From Streptomyces abyssomicinicus (GTDB taxonomy: Bacteria > Actinomycetota > Actinomycetes > Streptomycetales > Streptomycetaceae): 64,000 nt of DNA. This document shows positions 54,090 to 63,900 of this stretch, in pieces. The notes under the pieces are model-generated. The model saw nothing but the letters and a program-made list of their open reading frames with translations, was not told the origin of the DNA and made no database searches. The translations under genes and the position numbers were made by a program. The stretch lies in the NCBI RefSeq assembly GCF_008974245.1, contig NZ_BBZI01000007.1, positions 639,629 to 703,628 of the forward strand, written 5' to 3'. How positions within the stretch are numbered: the stretch's first letter is position 1; each line of letters begins with the position of its first letter.

Positions 54090-54490
54090 GGTTCGAGCGA
54101 CCCGGCCGGCGGGGTCGGGTCTGCGGCTGGGGCCTGACTGGGCTTGCGAGGCTCGGTCGTGGCCGGGCTTCCATGAGGCCGGGCGCTCCGGTTCGGGCTG
54201 TGACCTGGCGCGCGGGGTCGGGTCTGCGGCTGGGTCCTGGCCCCGCTCGCGAGGCTCGGTCGTGGCCGGGCTTTCAGGAGGCCGGGCGCTCCGGTTCGGG
54301 CTGTGGCCCGGCCGGCGGGGTCGGGTCTGCGGCTGGGGCCTGACTTGGCTTGCGAGGCTCGGTCGTGGCCCCGCTCTCATGAGGCCGGGCGCTCCGGTTC
54401 CGGCCGTGACCCGGTCTGCGGGCTTGGTCCTGTGGCTCGGTCCTGGCCCGGCTCGCGAGGCTCGGTCGTGGCTCGGCTCTCAGGCGGCCC
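54090..54490. repeat. 103-bp tandem repeat, about four copies (noncoding minisatellite)
   Basis: The anchor GCGAGGCTCGGTCGTGG starts at 54146, 54249, 54352 and 54455, exactly 103 bp apart each time. A second anchor GGGGTCGGG starts at 54111, 54214 and 54317. Copies are imperfect, the last most diverged. The period is not a multiple of three, so no reading frame repeats, and the array lies wholly between the exporter and TetR genes. Confidence 0.9.
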
Positions 54491-54577
54491 GGCTCGCGGG
54501 GCCGGCTCCGGCGAGGCCAGGTCCGAGGGGGCCGGTACGACTGGCCGGTGGGCCCAGCCCCCGAGGGCATCCGGCCG

Positions 54578-55408
54578 TCACTCCCGGTCCCGCGGGGCGA
54601 CGGCCACCGCGCGCAGGAACGCGTCGGCGAAGGCGTCGCACACCTCGTCGGCGGGCGGCAGTGAGATGTCCGCCGCGGAGGCGGCCTCCAGACCCGAGCG
54701 CAGGAGGAAGTGGGTCAGGACGGGCCCCGCGAGCTGCTGCATCAGCAGGAGCGGCGGCAGATCGCGGATCCGCCCCGCCGCGGCCTCGGACTCCAGCCAC
54801 CTGCCGACCCCGCCCAGCATGCGCGGGAGGATCGTGCCCACTATCGCCTGGACCGCGGGGTCCTGGGGCCGGGCGAGGAACTCCGCCAGCACGGCGGGCA
54901 TCACCCGCGGCCGGCGGGCGAGGGCGGCCGCCAGCAGCCGGTGGATCTCCCGCACCCGCTGTTCCAGGTCCAGCCCCGGCGTCGCAAGGACGGCCTCGAC
55001 GTCCAGGATCGGGCTGTACCGCTCGTAGATCGCGAACAACAGCTCGTCACGACCACCGAAGGCGGCGTAGAGGCTGTGCACGGAACAGTCCGCGGCGGCG
55101 GCGACCCGCTCCAACGAGACCGAGGCCAGACCGTGCTCACCGATCAGCGCGGCCCCGGCCTCCACCGCCCGGTCCCGCACCGGCCTGCGGCCGCCCGGAT
55201 CGGCCCCCGCCGCGCGGACGGCCTCGTCCAGAGCGCGCCGGGTGCCGCCCAGGCGGCGCAGCAGCGTGCTGCGGGAGACACCGGCCTCCCGCGCGACCGC
55301 CTGCAACGGAACCTCCGCGACCGGCACCCCCTTGGCCTCGGCCACGCGCAGCGCCGCCCGGACCAGTTCCCCGGGGACTCCCGGACTCACATCGTGGCTG
55401 TTTGACAC
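54578..55408 (-). CDS. TetR-family regulator with two N-terminal HTH units
   Basis: A 276-residue regulator. The C-terminal two thirds are a normal TetR protein with HTH ASVSLERVAAAADCSVHSLY followed by AAFGGRDELLF and a helical ligand domain. It is preceded by another TetR-like HTH (VPLQAVAREAGVSRSTLLRR, then LGGTRRALDEAV) with no ligand domain of its own. GTG at 55408 with AGGTTA upstream; a later GTG exists. It is divergent from an ABC-2-like membrane protein gene 100 bp away, its probable target. Confidence 0.82.
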   Translation of the reverse strand: MSNSHDVSPGVPGELVRAALRVAEAKGVPVAEVPLQAVAREAGVSRSTLLRRLGGTRRALDEAVRAAGADPGGRRPVRDRAVEAGAALIGEHGLASVSLERVAAAADCSVHSLYAAFGGRDELLFAIYERYSPILDVEAVLATPGLDLEQRVREIHRLLAAALARRPRVMPAVLAEFLARPQDPAVQAIVGTILPRMLGGVGRWLESEAAAGRIRDLPPLLLMQQLAGPVLTHFLLRSGLEAASAADISLPPADEVCDAFADAFLRAVAVAPRDRE

Positions 55409-55507
55409 ATGGATAAACGTAACCTGTAATCGAGTTCCACACCAGCCCCGGCGTCCCGGACCCGTCCTGGCGCCCCTCCTGTCACCACCGCGAGTGAGGA
55501 ACCCACC

Positions 55508-56527
55508 ATGTCCGCACCCTCCGAGAACCCCGGCACACCCCCGTCGCCGCCCCGGCCCCGGCCGGCCGTCGGCGGCCGGCTGATCGCCGTCGTGCTCGGC
55601 CTGACCGCCCTGGTCGTCGCCATGCTGGTGGCCTTCGCCCTGCCCGCCGTCAACGGCGGCCCGCGCGAGATCCCGGTCGGCGCCGCCGGGCCGGGTCAGG
55701 CCGTGGCGGCGCTCGAGAAGGCGACGGCCGGGACGGAGTGGGAGATCACCCGCTACGAGGACGCCCGGGCGCTGACCGACGCCGTCGAGGACCGTGAGAT
55801 CGTCGGCGGCGTCCTGGTGGCCCCGGCCGGCGTGACCCTGTACCAGGCGACGGCGGCCGGTCCGCAGGCCACGGCCGCCCTCACCGCGATGGCCACGGCC
55901 GTCGCCGAGCGGCAGCACGCCGAACTCACCGTCGAGGACCTCGCGCCCTTCCCCGAGGACGACCCGCGCGGGGCCGGGTTCTCCGCGGCGGCCCTGCCGA
56001 TGGTCTTCGGCGGCATCCTCCCGGCGATCGCCCTCGCCCGGCTCTTCCCCGGCCGGACCGGATTGCGCCTGGCCGGCGGCCTGCTGTTCTCGCTCACCGC
56101 CGGCTTCGCGGTCACCGCGGTGCTGCAGTTCGGCACCGGGTCCCTGTCCGGCGACTACGCGGCGACCGCCCTCGGACTCTCCCTGGGCATCGCGGCCCTC
56201 GCCTTCACCCTCCTGGGACTCGAGGCGCTCTTCGGCCTGCCCGGCTTCGGTGTCGGCGCGGCGCTGATGATGCTGCTGGCCAACCCGCTCTCCGGCTTCG
56301 CCACCGGCCCGCACTGGCTGCCCGGCGGCTGGTCCGACCTCGGCCAGGTCCTCCCGCCCGGCGCCTCCGGCAGCCTGCTGCGCGCCAACGCCTTCTTCGA
56401 CGGCACCGGCGCGACGGGTCCCGCACTGGTCCTGGCCGGCTGGACCGTGCTGGGCGCAGCGCTGCTGCTGATCGGCGGACGCCTCCGGGCCCGCCGGCAG
56501 GACGGGGCGGAGCCGACCGCCTCCTGA
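55508..56527 (+). CDS. ABC-2/DUF3533-like membrane protein
   Basis: A 339-residue membrane protein. TM1 (about residues 25-50) is followed by an extracytoplasmic domain of about 110 residues containing ALTDAVEDREIVGGVLV. Five C-terminal helices then resemble those of ABC-2 permeases and YhgE/Pip-type proteins. No ATPase subunit is adjacent. Control by the divergent TetR suggests a role in export or stress resistance. Function uncertain. Confidence 0.75.
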   Translation: MSAPSENPGTPPSPPRPRPAVGGRLIAVVLGLTALVVAMLVAFALPAVNGGPREIPVGAAGPGQAVAALEKATAGTEWEITRYEDARALTDAVEDREIVGGVLVAPAGVTLYQATAAGPQATAALTAMATAVAERQHAELTVEDLAPFPEDDPRGAGFSAAALPMVFGGILPAIALARLFPGRTGLRLAGGLLFSLTAGFAVTAVLQFGTGSLSGDYAATALGLSLGIAALAFTLLGLEALFGLPGFGVGAALMMLLANPLSGFATGPHWLPGGWSDLGQVLPPGASGSLLRANAFFDGTGATGPALVLAGWTVLGAALLLIGGRLRARRQDGAEPTAS

Positions 56528-56602
56528 CCGCCCGCGGACCCGCCCGGTGTCGGTACCGCCAGGCATGATGACGGTGCGTGACGGACACGAGGAAGCGGGG
56601 AA

Positions 56603-58162
56603 GTGATCGAACAGGTGATGCGCCGCATGGCGGAGCGGATCGCCGCACGGGCGCCCGAGGGCTGGACCGGAGCGGTCGTGTCCGGGCGCGCGGGGCGGGA
56701 CGGCGGTGCGCGGACGACGGGCCGCTACACGGTGCCCGGCGGAACCTCCGCCTGCCTCCTGTCCAGCGCGAGCCCCGTGCTGCGGGACCTCGCGCAGGCC
56801 GCCCGTGCCGAGCGCGGCTGGCGCCACGTCAGCTGGGAGGTGGAGTGCCTGCCCTCCGGCGAGTTCCGCCACGTCGTGTTCACCGACGCCGTGTGCCGCC
56901 TGTACGGCTCCACGGCCGGCTACCTCGTCGAGGTCGACGGCGCCTACGTCCCGCCCCGCCCCGGCACGGACCAGGAGGCCGGCCGGGCGGCACCGGCCGG
57001 CGAGCCGCAGGCCGCGGCAGCGGCCCTCCGGGCCTGCCTCGAGAGGCGTGCCGCTGCCCTGGGGCGGACGGAGCCGCTGCCCCCGCCCGCCACGGCCGAG
57101 GCCGTCGAGGAGGCGGAGCGGCGCATCGGCCGGGCACTGCCGGCCGACCTGAGGGCGCTGTACCTGATCGCCGACGGTGACGGCCACCTGCACCTCCTCC
57201 ACGACAAGGCATGGCTCTCCCTGGAGGAGCTGGTCGCGGAGTATGAAGCGGTCCACGGCCTCGGGGACCGGCCCCCGTACGACTGGGACCGGAAGTGGGA
57301 CGAGGTGGTGCTCGACGCCGCTCCGGCCGGGACCGTGCGGCGCTGCGGCAGCCATCCCGGCTGGGTCCCCTTCGCCACCGCGTTCGACGGCAACTTCCTC
57401 GCCGTCGACACGGCACCCGCGCGCGACGGCCGTCCGGGCCAGGTCATCAGGACCGGGCGCGACCACGACGACGGCCCCTCGTACGTGGCCGACTCCGTCA
57501 CCGCCGTGCTGCGGGAGGAACTCCGCCTCCTGGACGAGGGTTCCTTCGAGGTGGACGACGACACCGTCGAGGTCCACCGGCCGTCCTGGAGCGCCCACGC
57601 CGAGACCGGCGTGTACATCGGCGGCGGCGTGCCCGACGAGGTCCCGGCGACCCTCCAGGACGTCCGCGTCAACGCGCCGGGACGCGCCGACCTCGCCCCG
57701 CTCACCGCCGCCCCCCGCCTGCGTCGGCTGCACCTCGGCGACGGCGCCACGACGGCGGACCTGCGCCCGCTGCGGAACCTCCCGGTGGAGTCGCTCCGCG
57801 TCACCCTCGACGGAGGCGACCTCACGCCGCTGGAAGGCCACCCGTTCCTCAGGTCCCTCGAACTGCGCACCACCGTGCCGGTCTCCCTCGACCCGCTGCG
57901 GTCGGTGCCCGGGCTGCGCGGGCTGGACCTGTGCGGTGCCGAGGTGACCGACCCCAGCGTCCTCGGCGACCTGGCCCAGCTGCGCTTCCTGTCGCTGGAG
58001 CACCGCCGGTGGGCCACGCTCCTCGCCCACGGCAGGACGCCGCCCCGCCTGGCCGCCGCGCGGATCCGCGGCGACGAGGCCCGGTTCACCGACGCCCTGG
58101 ACCTGGGGTCCCGCCTCGGGCTGGACACCTCCGACGCGATACGGGGCGGCGGGAGGCTGTGA
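56603..58162 (+). CDS. SUKH (SMI1/KNR4) protein with leucine-rich-repeat tail
   Basis: A 519-residue cytosolic protein in three parts. Residues 1-120 form an alpha/beta domain resembling YezG-type immunity proteins (WRHVSWEVECLPSGEFRHVV). Residues 150-320 are a SUKH domain, with AEAVEEAERRIGRALPADLR, the acidic LIADGDG and WVPFATAFDGNFLAVD motifs. Residues 355-490 are irregular leucine-rich repeats (LRPLRNLPVESLRVTLDGGD). SUKH proteins often neutralise toxins, but no toxin gene is next to this one. GTG at 56603 with GGGGAA upstream; an ATG occurs five codons later. Confidence 0.78.
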   Translation: MIEQVMRRMAERIAARAPEGWTGAVVSGRAGRDGGARTTGRYTVPGGTSACLLSSASPVLRDLAQAARAERGWRHVSWEVECLPSGEFRHVVFTDAVCRLYGSTAGYLVEVDGAYVPPRPGTDQEAGRAAPAGEPQAAAAALRACLERRAAALGRTEPLPPPATAEAVEEAERRIGRALPADLRALYLIADGDGHLHLLHDKAWLSLEELVAEYEAVHGLGDRPPYDWDRKWDEVVLDAAPAGTVRRCGSHPGWVPFATAFDGNFLAVDTAPARDGRPGQVIRTGRDHDDGPSYVADSVTAVLREELRLLDEGSFEVDDDTVEVHRPSWSAHAETGVYIGGGVPDEVPATLQDVRVNAPGRADLAPLTAAPRLRRLHLGDGATTADLRPLRNLPVESLRVTLDGGDLTPLEGHPFLRSLELRTTVPVSLDPLRSVPGLRGLDLCGAEVTDPSVLGDLAQLRFLSLEHRRWATLLAHGRTPPRLAAARIRGDEARFTDALDLGSRLGLDTSDAIRGGGRL

Positions 58163-58167
58163 CGGCG

Positions 58168-58199
58168 CGTGCGAGGGGAGGGCGACGTCCCCTCGCACG
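58168..58199. terminator. Bidirectional terminator
   Basis: Eleven-base perfect arms (58168-58178 and 58189-58199) with a 10-base loop, between the convergent SUKH and ZIP genes. Confidence 0.65.
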
Positions 58200-58207
58200 G
58201 ACGGCGC

Positions 58208-58969
58208 TCACGCGTGCGACAGCCCGAACGACACCAGGAACCCGCACACCGTCACCAGGCCGATCGCCAGGTGCGCGTCCTCGAACGCCTCCGGGATCAT
58301 CGTGTCGGCCACCATCGCCAGGATCGCCCCGGCCGCGACCGCCGTCACCGCCGCGATCACCGCCGGGGAGTACGCGCCGACGACCGTGTACCCGAGCACC
58401 GCCGAGACGGTGCTCGCCGCCGCGATCGCGCCCCACACGCCGAAGACGTACCCCTTGCCGCGGCCGGCCTTCCGCATGCCCGCCGAACTCGACAGCCCCT
58501 CCGGCACGTTGCTGATGAACACCGCCACCACCGTCACCAGGCTGACCGCCCCGCCGTCCAGCAGGCTGACGCCGATCACCGCCGACTCGGGAATGCCGTC
58601 CAGCAACGCGCCCAGCGCCAGCGCGGTGCCCGAACCGCCCTGCTGCTCCTCCGACGGCTGCGCGTGCGCGGCGTGCCGCCCCGACCGCTTCCGGTGCCGC
58701 GCGCCCCGTCGGGCCAGCCACGCGTTCCCCAGGGTGTACGCCACGGCGCCCGCCAGCGTGCCCAGGGCCGCGGGGGCCAGCCCGGCCTGGTCGAACGCCT
58801 CACCCAGCAGTTCGAAGGAGACCGCCGAGAGCAACACGCCGGCCCCGAAGGCCATCACCATGGCGATCACCTTCGCCGGCACCCGCACCCCGAACCCGAT
58901 CACCGCCCCCACCAGCAGCGCCGACCCGGCGACCAGCCCCCAGAGCCCTGCCTCCACCACTTCAGCCAT
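58208..58969 (-). CDS. ZIP-family metal transporter
   Basis: A 253-residue membrane protein with eight predicted helices. A cytoplasmic loop carries RHRKRSGRHAAHAQ, a His/Arg-rich metal-handling loop. In the two helices that usually hold HNxPEG-type metal ligands it has LLDGIPESAVIG and ISNVPEGLSSS, so the usual His residues are replaced by Asp and Asn; transport selectivity may differ from zinc. ATG with GAGGGTGCC upstream. Confidence 0.85.
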   Translation of the reverse strand: MAEVVEAGLWGLVAGSALLVGAVIGFGVRVPAKVIAMVMAFGAGVLLSAVSFELLGEAFDQAGLAPAALGTLAGAVAYTLGNAWLARRGARHRKRSGRHAAHAQPSEEQQGGSGTALALGALLDGIPESAVIGVSLLDGGAVSLVTVVAVFISNVPEGLSSSAGMRKAGRGKGYVFGVWGAIAAASTVSAVLGYTVVGAYSPAVIAAVTAVAAGAILAMVADTMIPEAFEDAHLAIGLVTVCGFLVSFGLSHA

Positions 58970-59084
58970 AAGGCACCCTCTACCCGCGATCCCGGGACAC
59001 GGGGTGCGCCCGGGGCGGTGTCCAGAAGGCTTCACGCGGCCGGTGGAACACGGCCCGCGGCAGGACGCGTCGCGGCCGCCCCGC

Positions 59085-59303
59085 CTACTCCCCGAACCCG
59101 ACCAGCGCTCCCCGGGCGTCGAACCGCGCGGTGCGGGCCCAGGCGAGTTCCCAGCGGTTGCCCTCCGGGTCGGCGACGTACGCGGAGCGCCCGCCCCACT
59201 CCCGGTCCGCCGGCCCGGCCACCGCCTCCGCGCCGGCGGCCACGGCGGCGTGGAAGGCGGCGTCCACGTCCTCACGGCGGTCCAGGTCGCAGGCGAGGGT
59301 CAC
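59085..59303 (-). pseudogene. VOC/glyoxalase-like protein, C-terminal half only
   Basis: The 72 residues (TLACDLDRREDVDAAFHAAV, ADREWGGRSAYVADPEGNRW, ELAW) are the second half of a typical vicinal-oxygen-chelate protein of about 140 residues, including the metal-ligand Glu in NRWELAW. The preceding sequence in this frame has no VOC character, so the first beta-alpha-beta unit is missing. It is probably a decayed gene; a short functional protein is less likely. Confidence 0.65.
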
Positions 59304-59441
59304 CCCCGACCAGGACGGTGAGGCGTGCGGGCAGTTGGGACACGACGGGAGGGTAACGCGCCTTGACCCCCGTCATCCGTGACGGTGACCCGGCCGCGTG
59401 GTGCCGCGGGCGGACTGCGCCGAACGGAGCAAGGTGACTGC

Positions 59442-60017
59442 GTGACTCGAACCCGGCATCTGGCACTCGTGCTTCTCATCCCCCTGCTGGTCACCGGCTG
59501 CGTCGCCGTGACACCGACCGCGGGGCCGCCCTCGCGTGACGGGACGGGCGCCGTCGACCGGCCCGCGGTGGAGCGGGCGGTGCCACCGCGGGGGCGGGGG
59601 GACCTGGTGGAGAGCGGCCGTGAGAAGTCCCGGCAGGGCAAGGCCGAGGGCAGGCACGGGCGCGGGCCGGGGTCAGGCAAGAAGGACGCCGGCGCGGACA
59701 AGGGCGAGGGCGGGCCGAACGGCGGCCGGTTCCGGGCACAGGGGCAGGGCGCTCCCGCCGTCCCTCCGCCCGCCGTGGGGCGTGTGACGGAGGGGCACCG
59801 GCGCGCCGTCCCCCAGGCGCCGCGCGCCGCCGGGGCGAGGCCCCCGGCCGTGCGGGTGCGGCCCGTCCGGCCCCGGAAGCACGGCGGGCCCCGGAAGCAC
59901 GGCGGGCACCGGCCGGCGCCGCGCCCGGGGTTCCGGATGGGCGAGTGGTGCCGCCAGGCCCGTGGCGTCGCGCCGGGGGACATCGTGGCGCTGTGCCACG
60001 AGGCGTACGGGCGCTGA
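59442..60017 (+). CDS. Small basic lipoprotein of unknown function
   Basis: A 191-residue protein starting at GTG (TRTRHLALVLLIPLLVTGC) with a lipobox LVTGC and likely lipidated Cys20. The rest is a disordered Arg/Gly/Pro/Lys-rich linker ending in a compact C-terminal GEWCRQARGVAPGDIVALC with two Cys, the only part that looks folded. Extracellular membrane anchoring is likely; function unknown. AAGGTG precedes the start. Confidence 0.65.
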   Translation: MTRTRHLALVLLIPLLVTGCVAVTPTAGPPSRDGTGAVDRPAVERAVPPRGRGDLVESGREKSRQGKAEGRHGRGPGSGKKDAGADKGEGGPNGGRFRAQGQGAPAVPPPAVGRVTEGHRRAVPQAPRAAGARPPAVRVRPVRPRKHGGPRKHGGHRPAPRPGFRMGEWCRQARGVAPGDIVALCHEAYGR

Positions 60018-60066
60018 CCGGCCGGAACGCGGGCTCTGTCGGTGGCGCCTGGCAGACTCGCGCGGC

Positions 60067-60522
60067 ATGAGAGAAGACGTGCGCCTACGCGAAGTCGGAC
60101 TCCCCGATCTGGAGGTGTTCTTCGAGCAGGAGCAGGACCCCGAGGCCGCCAGGAGGGCCAACTTCCCGCCGCGCGAGCGCGAGGTGTTCATGACCCACTG
60201 GAAGACCCGGGTCCTCGGCGACCCCGACGCCCATGTGCGCGCCGTGACGGTCGACGGGGTGCTGGCCGGAAACCTGGTCGCCTGGTCGCAGGACGGCCGG
60301 CGCTTCGTCGGATACTGGCTGGGCCGGGAGTTCTGGGGACGGGGCATCGGTACGCGGGCCCTCGGACTCTTCCTCCGGCAGGAGACCACCCGGCCGCTGT
60401 ACGCGGACCCGTACGCGGAGAACACCGGCTCGGTGAAGCTGCTGGAGCGGCACGGCTTCCGACGGGCCGGGACGGTGCGCTACGAGGGCCGCGAGCACAT
60501 CATGCTGGTGCTGGACGCCTGA
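60067..60522 (+). CDS. GNAT-family N-acetyltransferase
   Basis: A 151-residue GNAT enzyme of the RimJ/RimL-like type. The acetyl-CoA site contains the segment LGREFWGRGIGTRALGLFLR, with ENTGSVKLLERHGFRRAG near the C-terminus. Substrate unknown. It lies 49 bp after the lipoprotein gene on the same strand, possibly in one transcript. Confidence 0.88.
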   Translation: MREDVRLREVGLPDLEVFFEQEQDPEAARRANFPPREREVFMTHWKTRVLGDPDAHVRAVTVDGVLAGNLVAWSQDGRRFVGYWLGREFWGRGIGTRALGLFLRQETTRPLYADPYAENTGSVKLLERHGFRRAGTVRYEGREHIMLVLDA

Positions 60523-60608
60523 GCGGTGGGAGGCCCGGGGCAACGGGCCCCGGGCCGGTCCGGCCACCGCCTCGAGGGGGTGCCGGTCTCCGCGCACCCC
60601 CGGCGGTC

Positions 60609-60824
60609 TCAGGCGCGCGGACGCTCCAGGGTGAGCAGCAGGCCCTCGACCGCACCGGGGCCGATGCGGCCCTTCACGTCCGCCGACGTGATCGTCTTCA
60701 GCCGCCACCCCTCCTCGGCGTGCTTGTTGAGCGTCTTCTCGAGCTTGTCGCCGTCCAGCGCGTCGCCTATCAGGGACTCGCGGAAGGTGACGACCTTGTA
60801 CTCGTATCCCGTGGGGGTGCTCAT
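60609..60824 (-). CDS. DUF4177 domain protein
   Basis: A 71-residue protein beginning MSTPTGYEYKVVTFRESLIG and containing LEKTLNKHAEEGWRLKTITS, the DUF4177 pattern. Small soluble alpha/beta protein of unknown function. AGGAGG lies 8 bases before the ATG. Confidence 0.88.
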   Translation of the reverse strand: MSTPTGYEYKVVTFRESLIGDALDGDKLEKTLNKHAEEGWRLKTITSADVKGRIGPGAVEGLLLTLERPRA

Positions 60825-60971
60825 GCGGTGGGACCTCCTGAGGCGCCGCGGCCGACGTGGGCCGACATGATCCATCTGACAGGGGCACAGCCAACCACCT
60901 TCGGCGGCCCGGCGCGACGACCGGGGGAGAAGAGGGGCGTGGAAGGGCGGCGCCACGCGACGGAAGGGCGG

Positions 60972-63900
60972 TCACCGGCGGCTCCTCGGGGTGGCCCGGG
61001 TGACGAGCTCGGTGTAGCGCGGCACGTCTCCCGCCCGGACCCGCGCCCAGGCCCGGGTGAAGAGTTCCGCCACCGGGACCCGCGGCACCGTCCGCCGGTG
61101 GTCGGTGAGCGGGTACAGCCCGGCCTTCCACTCCTCCACGGGCAGCGCGGGCGCCTTCGACGCCCGCCACCCGCCGGGGAGGAAGAGGGACCGCCCGGCC
61201 CGTGACCGCTTGGCCTCGACGACCAGCGGGGTCGCCGCGAGTTCGGCGCGGGCCCGCTTCAGCCGGGCGGGACTCCACCCCGTCCAGCGGGCGCAGTCGC
61301 GGTCGGTGGGGTCGGGGAGGGCGAGCAGCTGGAGGTGGAGCGTCGCCGCGTCCTGCCCGAGCCCGTACTCCGCGGCGACCTCGGCCACCAGGTGCGGGAC
61401 GGAGAACAGGGGGTTCTGGGCGTGGCCGTGAGGCGTTCCCCCGCCGGTCCCCGCCGACACCGCGCGGGTGAACTCCTCGCCGAGCAGCGTGCGCAGCGCG
61501 GACACGTCCTCCGCGGGCACCGTGGGCCACCCCGCGAGGAGGACCAGCGCCGGGTCGTCCGGCCCCTCGAGCGCGGCCGGCCGGATCACCACGTCCTCGT
61601 GACCGCCGTGGACGGCGCGCAGCGACACCGCTCCGGCCGGCCCCAGCTCCTCGCGGACCGCCGCCGCAAGCGGCTTCCCGCCGGGCACCGCCTGCCCCCG
61701 CACCACCAGGGCGAACCCCGGCGCGGCGAGGCGGCGCCGGAGGGCGTCCAGCGACTCGGGCAGCACGGCGCGCAGCGGATGCCCCCACGGGAGCACGTAA
61801 GCCAGCGAGGCCAGCGCGTCCACCGACGAGGTCAGCCGGTACCAGTCGGGCCCGGGGGACGCATCCCCGGACGCCGGGCCGAGCCAGGGGGTGCGGGACG
61901 GATTGAGGACCGCCTGCGTCGCCTCGGCCGTGGCGTCCGGCAGATGGGGGGCCAGCTCCTCCGGCAGCCGCACGAGCCCGCCCAACCGCTCCTCCCACAC
62001 CCGTCCGGCCGCCGCCACGTCGGGTCCGGACGTCCACAGCCCGGCGGGGTCGTCGGGCAGCAGCGCCCCCGCGACGGCCAGCCGGTCCTCCTCGGGGAGT
62101 GCGGAGAGCAGGTTGCGCGCCAGGTCCCGCTGCCGCGGCGCGACGCCGGCCGGGGAGGGACCGTCGGGGGACGCCGCCCCGCCCAGACCGGCGCCGGCCA
62201 GCAGCACCGCCGCCTGGAGCGGGCCCAGCCCGCCCCCGGTGGCCGCCGCGAGGGCGGCGGGCGCCTCCGGCCGCCACGGCGCCGCCCCCTGCTCCTCCAG
62301 CAACCGCACGACCTCCGCGAGACGGCCGCGGCCGAGCCCCGGCACGATGCGGGTCTCCCGCTCGGCGGTGAAACGGGCGACGGGCGCGAACCCGCCCGAC
62401 GGGTCGTGGTCCAGTGCCGTCCAGCTGTGACGGCCGCGCCGGCCGTCGACCTGCCGGCGCCCGAGGAGCACCACGGTCCGGCCGTCCTTCCGCAGCACCT
62501 GCCCGGTCCGCTGCTGCCGGTCGGACGGCTCGCTCAGCACCACGGTGCGCAGCGCGCCCGTCCCGTCGGTGAGCGGACCGGCGGCCAGTGCCGCGAAGAA
62601 CAGCCGCAACGCCTCGCGGTGGGCGTCCGGCAGGAACGGGGAGGCCGCCCGCCGGACGAGGGGACGCAGCAGCGGCAGCAGCCGCGGCCAGGGGAGCGCC
62701 GCCGCCGGCACGGTGAACTCGTCGGTGACCCAGCCGTCGTACGGGGCGGCGATCCGCTCCCGGCCGATCAGCGGGCGTCCGTCCGCGGGGCTGCCGGCGA
62801 GCACATGGTTGACGGCCAGGACCTGCTGCAGCGTCGACGAGGCGTCCGGCGAGCCCGGATGCCCGCCGCGGTGCGCGATCCCGGCGAGGGCCGCCTCCAG
62901 GGTCAGGTCGTCGCCGTGCGGCGGGCGGTGTCCGGCGGGCGTGTCCTCCGGGCGCCGGCCGGCCGGCGCGGGGCCGGAAGCCCGGCCGAAGGCCGCCGTC
63001 CGTTCGGCGATCCGGAGCGTCTCGCGGACCACCGCGGCGACGCCGGCGAGCAGACGCGTGCCGGTGAGAGCCGGCAGCGTCGCGGCGACCGCACGGCGGA
63101 CCACCTCGTCGGGGCCGGGCGCGTCCTGCGAGGCGGCCGGTGACCCGTCCGCCCGGTCCGCCTCCCGGTACTCCGCCAGCGCCCGCCCGGCCGCGTCCAG
63201 CAGCTCCTGCGCCTGTCCGTCGGTGAGTGCCCGCAGCACCGCCGAGGAACCGTCGTCGCGAGGCCGCAGGGCGTGCCAGAAGGCGGGCGGCAGCACCAGC
63301 CGGACACCGGCGTCGCACCCGAAGTCCTGCTCGCCGACGGCCACCCGGCCCAGCTCGCCGCCCTCCGACAGGTCGTCGGGGGCGAAGAACACCACCGTCT
63401 CCCGGCGCCGTACCGCCGCCAGTTCCGCCCCGCCGGGCAGCCGCAGGACGCCCAGCGGGCAGACGCCGTCCTCCGGGCCGCCACCGGGCACCGTGAGCAC
63501 CCGGCCGTCGGGGGAGCCCGCGCTCAGCCGCCCGTCGCCCTCGTCGCGCACCCAACGCCCCAGCACCGCCCCGTCGGTGCCCAGCGGACTGTCCTCCAGC
63601 CCGGGCCGGACGGGCAGCACCTCGCAGTGCCCGGGCAGCAGCCGGGCGGCCTCCCGCTCGCCCGCGCGGAGGAAGCCCGGCAGCGACGCCGGGCCCGGCC
63701 CGCCGGTGGCCGGGTCGTACTCCCGCCAGGTCCGCTCCGCACCGTCCTGGCACCAGGTCCGCTCCCCACCGTCCTGGACCAGCATCCACAGCGCCGTCCC
63801 GTCGCCCAGGAGGGGACGGGACGGCGGCAGGACGGTGTCGCCCGCGCGCAGCGGCGGGCCGCCGGTGGCCCGGCCGCCCCCGGGCAGCTGGAAGGAGGGC

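Noticed and set aside
54055..55416. Rightward 453-residue frame across the 103-bp repeat
   Set aside because: The period shifts frame with each copy, and the right half is antisense to the TetR gene.
57000..57176. Extra frames within the SUKH gene
   Set aside because: These are Arg/Pro-rich shadow frames without ribosome sites.
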